Shown here in pieces: positions 33,522 to 40,077 of a stretch of DNA of 64,000 bases. The position numbers were made by a program, and so were the translations under genes. Location: IMG/VR virus record IMGVR_UViG_3300030943_000007, positions 17,942 to 81,941 of that record; one strand, written 5' to 3'. The notes below the pieces were generated by a model. It saw only the letters and a program-made list of their open reading frames with translations. It ran no database searches and was not told the DNA's origin. The stretch is from a virus. The first letter of the stretch is position 1, and every line of letters starts with the position of its first letter.

Positions 33522-34859
33522 TCAGTAGGTGTAGACCACCATGTAGCCCGTTCCCCCGGCTCCACCGTTGCCTCCGAGGCCCGGGTTCATCCCGACGCCG
33601 CCACCGCCCCCACCTCCACCACCGAGCCCACCATTGCCGCCGTTACCTCCAGCAGCGCTTGCGAACTGGGTGACGCCACCGCCACCACCCCCGCACCCAC
33701 CCTGCATGGTGTTGGCAGCAGCTCCAGCGGTTCCGGCTCCAGCAGACCCTGTGGTCGAGTCCGTGCCGACAGCGCCACCGTTGCCTGCCGTGTACGTCCC
33801 GGACTTCCCTCCGTTGCCTCCGGCGATGTTGGTGGTCGTGGCCGAGTGGGATCCTCCTGCGCCACCCCCGGATCCGCCCTTCAGGGAAGACCCTCCGTGG
33901 CTGCTGGCCACCGGGGTGGCCGCGATGCCTGCGCCTCCGGCACCTCCGAACTCTGCGTTGGCTGTGGTTGCCACAGCTGCGGTGCCCGTAACTCCTGCGC
34001 CGCCTGCGCCGTTGGTGCCTGCCGTGGGAACACCTCCGGACCCTCCCGAGGTAGACCCGACGCTGCCCTGACCGCCTGCACCACCCCCACCGCCGCCACC
34101 TGTGACGACAGCCGTGATCGCTCCACCGTTGCCACCCCCGCCGCCGTATGCGGTCACGTAGGACCCGAAGGTCGTGTTGCCGCCAGCGCCTCCGTTACCA
34201 CCAGCTGCACCAGCTGCACCACGGGCTCCAGCAGTGCCTGCGGTGCCGAGCCCAACAGCCACAGTGGAGGAAAGCTCAGAGGCAGCCATGACCCTGTGGA
34301 CGCAACATCCTCCTCCTCCGCCGCCGCCACCCTTGGCAACGACCGCAGTGGCCAGAGAAGCTCCTGCACCACCGCCACCACCGCCGCCGATGGCCTCCAC
34401 GATCACGACCTTGGGGGTGAAGGAGGTCGGCATGGTCCACGTTCCACCCACGGTGAAGATCTGGACGTCGGCGTTGCCCAAGCCACCTGCGGAGAGAGGA
34501 ATGCCTGCCGAGTTCGAGTGGGAGACGCCGACACCGTCCATGAACGCCATGCGCTCACCGGCAGCGAGGAGGGTGTTCTCGATGTCGTAGGAGGTCGCTC
34601 CGACCTTCTTGCGGATGGTGACCGAACTCGCAGTGGTGGCGTGCTTGTTGCTGATCGAGATCCACTTGATGGCTCGTGTGGTGGAGACATCCGGGGCGTC
34701 ACAGATGGTGGTGGTGGTGGCGGTGTTGATGGCGATCTCGTGAGAGCCCGGGAGGGCTCCGGTGTCGGTGAGGTCCGCGTAGGTGACCACCACGTCGAGG
34801 GTGGCCGTCGAGCTGGTCACCAACTCCAGCAGCTGGTCGGTCGCAGAGAGAATGATCAC
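33522..34859 (-). CDS. Glycine-rich fibre-like structural protein
   Basis: A 445-residue protein from GTG 34859. Residues 1-150 are a beta-rich N-terminal domain (DQLLELVTSSTATLDVVVTYADL ... VGATSYDIENTLLAAGERMAFMDG). The remaining ~290 residues are extremely Gly/Ala-rich (GGGGGGGAGAS, GAAGAAGGNGGAGG). Such polyglycine domains form lattices of polyglycine II helices in phage fibres. It lies between the capsid gene and the connectors, so a head fibre is as likely as a tail fibre. Confidence 0.75.
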   Translation of the reverse strand: MIILSATDQLLELVTSSTATLDVVVTYADLTDTGALPGSHEIAINTATTTTICDAPDVSTTRAIKWISISNKHATTASSVTIRKKVGATSYDIENTLLAAGERMAFMDGVGVSHSNSAGIPLSAGGLGNADVQIFTVGGTWTMPTSFTPKVVIVEAIGGGGGGGAGASLATAVVAKGGGGGGGGCCVHRVMAASELSSTVAVGLGTAGTAGARGAAGAAGGNGGAGGNTTFGSYVTAYGGGGGNGGAITAVVTGGGGGGGAGGQGSVGSTSGGSGGVPTAGTNGAGGAGVTGTAAVATTANAEFGGAGGAGIAATPVASSHGGSSLKGGSGGGAGGSHSATTTNIAGGNGGKSGTYTAGNGGAVGTDSTTGSAGAGTAGAAANTMQGGCGGGGGGVTQFASAAGGNGGNGGLGGGGGGGGGVGMNPGLGGNGGAGGTGYMVVYTY

Positions 34860-34863
34860 GGAA

Positions 34864-35664
34864 CTACACCCCTATCCACATGCGCGCCGCAACCTGCGGG
34901 GCGGTCAATCCAGCGGCTGGAGCATCGGCCCAGATGATGTCGAAGTCTCCGTCGCTGTTCTTGGTCAACACCTGCCCTGTCCCCCCAGCTATTGGGATCG
35001 GATGGGAGGCCGTGGAGAACGCTGTCCAGCTAACGTAGTCCTGATCTGGGGGAAGGTTCCCGGGCACTGATGATGCGACAGCACTCGTGCAGTACCAGAA
35101 GTCTGTGGCTCCGACGGAGTACCGGACCACCTTCCCGATGCTGTAGGCGTTGTTCGCATTCCAGCCGGTGTTGTCCACGGTGACGAACCCGGGCACCCAG
35201 CCAATACCTCCACCCCCGTACAGCAGGACCGAGTTCTCTTCAGGCCCCATGAGGGTCTGTGCTTCGAGAGAGGCGGCGGTTTTTCCTGCGGTGAGCAGCA
35301 CCCAGAGAGCACTGGCGGAGTTGGCTTCCATCGAGGGCACGTAGCCCGTCCCGGTACCCGTCATCACAAACAGGTAGGAATCCTGAAACTCAACCGGGGC
35401 GTGGTTGACGACATCCCCTGTGGTGTACTCCGTGCCGATGTCGTAGGTGCCCCGGTACACGAGTGTTCCGAAACTGCCTCCTACGCCCCCCGTAGGGTCA
35501 GCCCATGAGACCGCGTAGTCCGTGCCTGAGGTCTTCTCCAGCACCTGACCAGTCGTGCCACCCACCGGGACCCCATGGATCTTGGCGTTGAGCGCGTTCA
35601 GCTTCTCCGCAGCCTTGGAGATGAGGCTGGAGAGCTGGCTCAGGGTGACGAACTCGACGGCCAT
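34864..35664 (-). CDS. Fibre-like structural protein
   Basis: A 266-residue protein. An N-terminal coiled-coil trimer-like segment (VEFVTLSQLSSLISKAAEKLNALNAKIHG) is followed by GGTTGQVLEKTSGTDYAVSWADP and, near the C-terminus, GGTGQVLTKNSDGDFDIIWADAP. These GTGQVL...W units are common in phage fibres. The start overlaps the previous stop as TGATG. It is probably part of a multi-protein fibre with the neighbouring genes. Confidence 0.7.
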   Translation of the reverse strand: MAVEFVTLSQLSSLISKAAEKLNALNAKIHGVPVGGTTGQVLEKTSGTDYAVSWADPTGGVGGSFGTLVYRGTYDIGTEYTTGDVVNHAPVEFQDSYLFVMTGTGTGYVPSMEANSASALWVLLTAGKTAASLEAQTLMGPEENSVLLYGGGGIGWVPGFVTVDNTGWNANNAYSIGKVVRYSVGATDFWYCTSAVASSVPGNLPPDQDYVSWTAFSTASHPIPIAGGTGQVLTKNSDGDFDIIWADAPAAGLTAPQVAARMWIGV

Positions 35665-36155
35665 CAGATGCCTGTGGTGGCTGCTTCGAGGGCGGCGGCG
35701 AGGTCAGTGACGGACACGGTGATGCCCGCGTTGGCAAGCAGCTGGGTCTGCTGGGGACCGGTCAGCGTCTGGGTGGTGTCGAACTGGAGCCGATTGCCGA
35801 TGGCGGTGGTCAGCGCAGTCATCCCGGAGGCGTCAGCCGTGATGAGGTCCTGAAGCTCCTTCAGGGTGTCGTAGGCCCCACCTGCGCCCCCGAGGATCTC
35901 GGTCTTCAGTGCCGCCAGTGCGGAGGTGACCTTGGAGCCCGACCACGCCGTGGTGGTGTTGGCCGCTGCGTCGTTGATCAGGGCTGCGGAGGCGAGCAGA
36001 CCTTGAAGCTCGTTGATGGCCGCAACCAGCGAGCCCTTGGCGGTCGTGGTCAGCGAGGTCAGGGAACCGATCCTGCTCGCGAGGGTGTTCAGCTTGGCTG
36101 CGATCTTCGCGTTGAGCGCGTCGAGCTGGGCCTTGGTCGTGAACTCTACAGCCAT
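35664..36155 (-). CDS. Fibre-like structural protein with coiled coil
   Basis: A 163-residue protein. MAVEFTTKAQLDALNAKIAAKLNTLASRIGSL is a heptad-like start similar to that of the next gene (MAVEFVTLSQL...LNALNAKI). It is followed by GSLVAAINELQGLLASAALINDAAANTTTAWSGSKV, a segment common in head and tail fibre proteins. Confidence 0.7.
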   Translation of the reverse strand: MAVEFTTKAQLDALNAKIAAKLNTLASRIGSLTSLTTTAKGSLVAAINELQGLLASAALINDAAANTTTAWSGSKVTSALAALKTEILGGAGGAYDTLKELQDLITADASGMTALTTAIGNRLQFDTTQTLTGPQQTQLLANAGITVSVTDLAAALEAATTGI

Positions 36156-36168
36156 CGTTCCTTCTCCT

Positions 36169-36429
36169 TCAGATCCCGGGAGTCATGGCGTCGAGCCAAT
36201 CCTCGAATGCGGTGGTGGACACCACGTTCGGATGTGGGTCCGTGCTCTCTATGTGATCGACCAAAGCAAGTGCCGTAGTGGTATCTGAAGGTCCTACGGG
36301 GCCTTCTGGTCCTTCGGATCCCTGTGGGCCGAAGGAGTCCTCGAAGACCTCCACGACCTCAGTGGTGTCCACGAAGATTTCAACGATGGGGTCGTCACTG
36401 GCAGCTATTTCGAGAAATACCTCGTCCAC
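36169..36429 (-). CDS. Short collagen-like fibre protein
   Basis: An 86-residue protein from GTG 36429 (VDEVFLEIAASDDPIVEIFVDTTEVVEVFEDS), then five Gly-X-Y triplets (GPQGSEGPEGPVGPS) and a C-terminal HIESTDPHPNV segment found in some fibre proteins. A perfect palindrome copy lies at 36407-36418. It is probably part of the adjacent fibre complex. Confidence 0.65.
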   Translation of the reverse strand: MDEVFLEIAASDDPIVEIFVDTTEVVEVFEDSFGPQGSEGPEGPVGPSDTTTALALVDHIESTDPHPNVVSTTAFEDWLDAMTPGI

Positions 36430-36439
36430 GACACACCCC

Positions 36440-36781
36440 CTAGTAGGTCGAGCGGGACACATCCTTCTGGACGGCGGTCGTGCCCTTCCCGAAGGTCTTC
36501 ACCCGCCCGTCGTCCATGTTGGTGCCTTGCAAATCCCAGACCCCGGCGCTCATGGTCTCGGTGGTTGCAGAAGGGATCGAGAGAGTGAGGATGCCCTGCG
36601 CGGCCCGGGTGGTGTCGACGGTGATGGTGGCCATGACGGTGTCGGCGTCGGCGTCCTTGCGGGCCTGTGCGAGCCACGACCACTGGGACAGGTCGAGAGG
36701 CTCCCCAGTGGTCTTGTCCTTGAGCCGGATGGTCTTGGAGAAGGTGTCTCCTCGCACGGGCTTCAGGTCCAGTACGAACAT
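36440..36781 (-). CDS. BppU-like N-terminal domain protein
   Basis: A 113-residue protein from ATG 36781 behind AGGAGG. The sequence FVLDLKPVRGDTFSKTIRLKDKTTGEPLDLSQWSWLAQARKDADADTVMATITV fits the BppU N-terminal fold that attaches receptor-binding fibres to virions. It follows the capsid gene's terminator and has its own late-motif promoter (36798-36814). It could be the attachment piece of a head fibre. Confidence 0.65.
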   Translation of the reverse strand: MFVLDLKPVRGDTFSKTIRLKDKTTGEPLDLSQWSWLAQARKDADADTVMATITVDTTRAAQGILTLSIPSATTETMSAGVWDLQGTNMDDGRVKTFGKGTTAVQKDVSRSTY

Positions 36782-36797
36782 CACTCCTCCTCTCGTC

Positions 36798-36814
36798 ACT
36801 ACTGAAGATCGGCC
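36798..36814 (-). promoter_or_regulatory. Late-motif promoter for fibre genes
   Basis: The minus strand reads GGCCGATCTTCAGTAGT, immediately after the capsid-gene terminator. Predicted start at G 36797. Confidence 0.65.
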
Positions 36815-36825
36815 TAGACAGGGGA

Positions 36826-36851
36826 AGGGCCCCCACCGAAGTGGGAGCCCT
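36826..36851 (-). terminator. UUCG-capped terminator after major capsid gene
   Basis: The minus strand shows a 10-bp GC-rich stem with one mismatch, closed by a C(UUCG)G tetraloop, 18 bases after the capsid stop. Only a weak U-rich stretch follows, so it may act as a terminator or as an mRNA-end stabiliser. Confidence 0.7.
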
Positions 36852-36868
36852 CCTTGGGGTTGGAGCGA

Positions 36869-37927
36869 TCAGGCCGGGGTGACGTCCGCGACGTACACGA
36901 ACTGCTCGGGCCGGGTGATGACCGGCAGGATGTTCCACTCCAGCAGGTACTGCCGAGCCGACGGGTCCTTGTCCTTCCACGTCTTGGCGAACTTGCCGGT
37001 GTAGCCGTCCGGAGCCTCGTCGTCAGCGGTGGGGCCGACGAACAGCTCGATGGGGCGGTTCTCCGTGAAGTTGCCGATCAGCAGGGCGTCGTCAGCGAAG
37101 AAGCGCTGCTCGGCGGACGGGATGGTCGGGTTGGAGGTGTAGGCCGCGCCGACAGCATCGAACACTGCCTCCTGCGGCTTCCAGCTGAGGCCCATGAAGC
37201 CCGGCAGGATGCCGGTCTGGTAGTACTGGTCCTTCATCCGGTCGGAGAGCAGGATGCCACCGGCAGTGCCGGGGGAAGCTGCGCCGACGTTGGCGAAGGC
37301 GTTGAAGATGTGCGCCATCGTGACCTCGGTGGCGTACGCCTCGACTGCCGGGACCCGACCGTCGCGGGTGATGAGCCGCTTGAGGGCGCGGATGTCCTCG
37401 ACGATGGCACCCGGGGTGGCCGTGGCCCACGAGCCCGCGACCGACGCCTTGTGCGACGGCAGGAACTTGTAGTCGACGGTCGCCTGAACGTCCGGGTAGT
37501 CGAGGGTCAGCGTGCCGGTGAGGGCCTGCCAGATCAGGAACTCGGCGAAGTTGTCGAAGCGCTGGTTGAGGTCCTTGACCTCACGCAGCACCGACTCCTC
37601 GGCGCGGGTCTTGCTCAGGTCGCTGATGGAGTTCGCGGCCTGACGCAGCCAGTGCAGCGTGGTGGGCTCGAAGACCTTCTTCTCGCGAAGGTAGACGAAC
37701 GCCGCGCTCTGCTGCGAACGACCGAGCCGGGGCACGATGTGTGCTTCGGAGTTCGGGATGTTCGGGCGGGCGATGGCGCGGGAGCCCCGGATGACTTCCC
37801 ACTGCACGGAGGGGAAGGGGTGGGGGGTCTGCGGGACGCGGCTGAGCATCTCCAGCGACTCGGGAGCCGTGAAGCGCTCGACCACACCACGAAGAACCGT
37901 GGGCTGGAGCAGGGAGATCTCGGGCAC
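36869..37927 (-). CDS. Major capsid protein (lambda gpE-like family)
   Basis: A 352-residue protein from GTG 37927, with AAAGGA eight bases upstream. PEISLLQPTVLRGVVERFTAPESLEML at the N-terminus, VKDLNQRFDNFAEFLIWQALTGTLTL and the ending VTRPEQFVYVADVTPA match the major capsid protein E family. A decoration protein and protease-scaffold lie directly upstream as in lambda. The 192-base leader and flanking hairpins fit a highly expressed gene. Confidence 0.9.
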   Translation of the reverse strand: MPEISLLQPTVLRGVVERFTAPESLEMLSRVPQTPHPFPSVQWEVIRGSRAIARPNIPNSEAHIVPRLGRSQQSAAFVYLREKKVFEPTTLHWLRQAANSISDLSKTRAEESVLREVKDLNQRFDNFAEFLIWQALTGTLTLDYPDVQATVDYKFLPSHKASVAGSWATATPGAIVEDIRALKRLITRDGRVPAVEAYATEVTMAHIFNAFANVGAASPGTAGGILLSDRMKDQYYQTGILPGFMGLSWKPQEAVFDAVGAAYTSNPTIPSAEQRFFADDALLIGNFTENRPIELFVGPTADDEAPDGYTGKFAKTWKDKDPSARQYLLEWNILPVITRPEQFVYVADVTPA

Positions 37928-38119
37928 TGAAGTTGTCCTTTCGTCGCGCCAGAGTAGTTTCTGGGAAGTCAGCGACACCGGCTTAGGTGCCCGATCTGCG
38001 GCCCGGATTGGCTACCGGTCACTTGCCTGATCTGGTGTTGAGTTGGCCTTTCGAGCTACTCAGGATCAGGAGGGGGAAGCCCCCTCCATCACCTCAGAAT
38101 CCCGACCGGGAGGTAGTGC
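37928..38119 (-). other. Intergenic leader before capsid gene
   Basis: There is no open frame of note. It contains a hairpin at 38069-38087, two copies of TGCCYGATCTG on the plus strand (starting at 37997 and 38033) and a relaxed palindrome near 37957 (GTTTCTGGGAAG). Regulatory content is likely. Confidence 0.5.
38069..38087 (-). terminator. Hairpin between decoration and capsid genes
   Basis: Perfect 8-bp stem GGAGGGGG / CCCCCTCC with a 3-base loop. No U-run; it may terminate partially or set the 5' end of the capsid mRNA. Confidence 0.5.
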
Positions 38120-38509
38120 TCAGAACTTGAAGAAGCCCAGCACCGTGTTGACCTGTGCGCCGAGCACCGAGGTCAGGGTGACCCCGGAGTTGGCGGCGGA
38201 GACCTTGTCGAGCTTCAACATGCCCATGAGGACGATGTTGGCTGCCCAGCGCTGGCCGTTGGCATCGGAGCCGGTGTTGACGCTCTTGCGGAGAACGCCC
38301 TCGGGTGCCGTGGTCGTGGCCACGTACATCTTGGTGCCCGGGTCCTGCTTGATGAAGGTGCCGAGCTTGAGGACGCCCTGCCCCGGCTTGAGGGTGACGC
38401 CCTTCTGGGTGTAGGCGACGGTCGAGTAGAGCAGCTCGTCATCGACGGTGGTGTCGGAGCTGACGTAGCCGGGACCCGGGATCGAGTTGCCGTAGTATTC
38501 GGTGGTCAT
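38120..38509 (-). CDS. Head decoration protein (lambda gpD-like)
   Basis: A 129-residue protein. TVAYTQKGVTLKPGQGVLKLGTFIKQDPGTKMYVATTTAPEGVLRKSVNTGSDANGQRWAANIVLMGMLK fits the trimeric gpD fold that caps the capsid. Its place between protease-scaffold and capsid genes is as in lambda. Confidence 0.85.
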   Translation of the reverse strand: MTTEYYGNSIPGPGYVSSDTTVDDELLYSTVAYTQKGVTLKPGQGVLKLGTFIKQDPGTKMYVATTTAPEGVLRKSVNTGSDANGQRWAANIVLMGMLKLDKVSAANSGVTLTSVLGAQVNTVLGFFKF

Positions 38510-38554
38510 TTCTGGTGTTCTCCTTCTGAGAGTTCTGGTCGGGTCTGCTGAGTA

Positions 38555-39079
38555 CTACGAGCGCACGTACGCGGCGGTCTGGCTGTCGGCAACGGCGCTG
38601 AGGCGAGCGATCTCGTCCTCCACCGTCTTGTCGTGTGCGTCGTCGATGACCTCTGCGCCACCCTCTGCGGAGAGCTTGACGATGGGGTTCTCGGGGACGA
38701 TCTTGTCGAACAGCTCGGCGTTGGAGAGCTTCAGCTCGACCATGGCCTCCTTGTTCTTCGGGAGGATGTGGCCGGAGAGGACCAGCTTCTCGACCTCTGC
38801 CTCGGCAGCGGCCTTTGCACCGCTCTCGATCAGGGTGTCGACCTTGGCGGTCAGGGCGACGATCTTGTTGCCCGCTTCGGCGACAGCGCCGATGAGGACC
38901 TCAGCAGAGACCGTCTCGTCGGTGTTGCTCAGGGTCAGGAGGCCGGTACCAACCAGCTCCTCCTGAATCTTGTTGCTCAGGGCGACAGACGCTTCCGCCG
39001 TCGCTGCCAGCGCCTGAAGGGCGGTCACGTCGATGCCGTGGTCAGCCTTGAGAGCGGCGAGCGTCTCTTCCAGAGTCAT
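38555..39079 (-). CDS. Nested scaffold protein (in-frame internal start)
   Basis: The in-frame ATG at 39079 (MTLEETLAALKADHGID) has GAGGAG six bases upstream and its own late-motif promoter at 39121-39137. It would yield a 174-residue scaffold identical to the protease C-terminus. This is the lambda C/Nu3 arrangement. Confidence 0.65.
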   Translation of the reverse strand: MTLEETLAALKADHGIDVTALQALAATAEASVALSNKIQEELVGTGLLTLSNTDETVSAEVLIGAVAEAGNKIVALTAKVDTLIESGAKAAAEAEVEKLVLSGHILPKNKEAMVELKLSNAELFDKIVPENPIVKLSAEGGAEVIDDAHDKTVEDEIARLSAVADSQTAAYVRS

Positions 39080-39646
39080 GAAGTTCTCCTCGTTGTCTGC
39101 CGGAGTAAGGACCAGCACCTGCCTATCAAGATCGGCCCCACCACGTGAGGCCGCGATCACTTCCTCGAAACCGTGGAGGTTGGTCACGTAGGGACGGTTG
39201 GTGATGGCTGTGTGCAGGAGGGTCGGACCCACGCGAGAACCGCTGGTGGTGTCCATGTAGTCGAGGTGGAGCATGGCGGAGGCCCCGAGGAGGGTCTTGC
39301 CCATCTTGTCGGCGTCGTCGGTGCGGACGTCGATGTCGACGTAGACCCCGTCGGCCTGCTTCAGGACCTTGATGACCTCGCCGATGTTGCGGTCGGGATC
39401 CTCGGTGTGCTCGTTGTTGTCCCCCACCTTGGGGACCTGAACGATGTCGGCCACGCCTGCGGCGAAGTTGGCGATGAGGACGTCAGCGAACTTCTCGTCG
39501 ACCTTGACGGAGCCACCCTTGACGCCCGGGTACTTCAGCTCGCCGTAGTGGAGGATCTGCTTTCGGAAAACACGCCCGGAGCTGGACCGCGCCAGCTCGA
39601 CGAAGCGAGAGCCTCGCGGGCCGGGTACGACTACGAACTCATCCAT
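38555..39646 (-). CDS. Capsid maturation protease with C-terminal scaffold
   Basis: A 363-residue protein. Residues 20-180 (FRKQILHYGELKYPGVKGGSVKVDEKFADVLIANFAAG ... KTLLGASAMLHLDYMD) fit Mu I/U35-type prohead proteases. Residues 190-363 are an alanine- and glutamate-rich helical scaffold. The ATG at 39646 abuts a late motif (39647-39663), so the mRNA may be leaderless. An internal late motif and start produce a nested scaffold. Confidence 0.8.
   Translation of the reverse strand: MDEFVVVPGPRGSRFVELARSSSGRVFRKQILHYGELKYPGVKGGSVKVDEKFADVLIANFAAGVADIVQVPKVGDNNEHTEDPDRNIGEVIKVLKQADGVYVDIDVRTDDADKMGKTLLGASAMLHLDYMDTTSGSRVGPTLLHTAITNRPYVTNLHGFEEVIAASRGGADLDRQVLVLTPADNEENFMTLEETLAALKADHGIDVTALQALAATAEASVALSNKIQEELVGTGLLTLSNTDETVSAEVLIGAVAEAGNKIVALTAKVDTLIESGAKAAAEAEVEKLVLSGHILPKNKEAMVELKLSNAELFDKIVPENPIVKLSAEGGAEVIDDAHDKTVEDEIARLSAVADSQTAAYVRS
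39121..39137 (-). promoter_or_regulatory. Internal late-motif promoter for scaffold
   Basis: The minus strand reads GGCCGATCTTGATAGGC, inside the protease gene. Predicted start at A 39120, 41 nt before the internal ATG. Confidence 0.55.
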
Positions 39647-39663
39647 GCCTGAGAAGATCGGCC
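39647..39663 (-). promoter_or_regulatory. Late-motif promoter, leaderless protease mRNA
   Basis: The minus strand reads GGCCGATCTTCTCAGGC and is followed directly by the ATG at 39646. It also lies within a 7-bp inverted repeat (39647-39653 / 39663-39669). Confidence 0.6.
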
Positions 39664-40077
39664 TCAGGCCACAGGAGGTGTGCCCTCCACGGGAGCTGGG
39701 GTGGCCTCAGGAGCCGGAGCTGCATCTGACTGCGAAGGGTCGGCGGGCTTGGTCGGCTCGAAGTCAGTGTCCCCGAAGAGTCCGGCATCCTCCACCGGCT
39801 GGGGACCCCCGGGCTCCGAGCCCTCCGTCAGGTACTCGTCGTCGTCGTAGTCCACGACCGGAGTGGGGTAGCCGTCGGCCTCCCACTCGGCGTAGGCGTC
39901 CTTCAGGGCCTTCTCAGTGGCCTTGTCGAGGGGCCGGGCATCCTGCACCTGACCGAGGATCGACGCGATGTCGTCGGGCCAGTCGGTGGTAGCCGCGAAC
40001 TCGAAGGGCTTCCCCTCGTCCAGCGACTTGGCGTAGGCCAGCAGGTAGTCCAGAGTCATCGGAGCCGTGTCAGGCAC
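39664..40077 (-). CDS. Acidic hypothetical virion-module protein
   Basis: A 137-residue protein from GTG 40077, preceded by GGGAGGAG. VPDTAPMTLDYLLAYAKSLDEGKPFEF is followed by an acidic, Pro/Ala-rich C-terminus (APAPEATPAPVEGTPPVA). It overlaps the giant protein's stop by 8 bases. Function unknown. Confidence 0.7.
   Translation of the reverse strand: MPDTAPMTLDYLLAYAKSLDEGKPFEFAATTDWPDDIASILGQVQDARPLDKATEKALKDAYAEWEADGYPTPVVDYDDDEYLTEGSEPGGPQPVEDAGLFGDTDFEPTKPADPSQSDAAPAPEATPAPVEGTPPVA

Noticed and set aside
33568-34400. Proline-rich plus-strand frame and low-complexity repeat
   Set aside because: Explained by the Gly-rich codons of the fibre-like gene on the minus strand.
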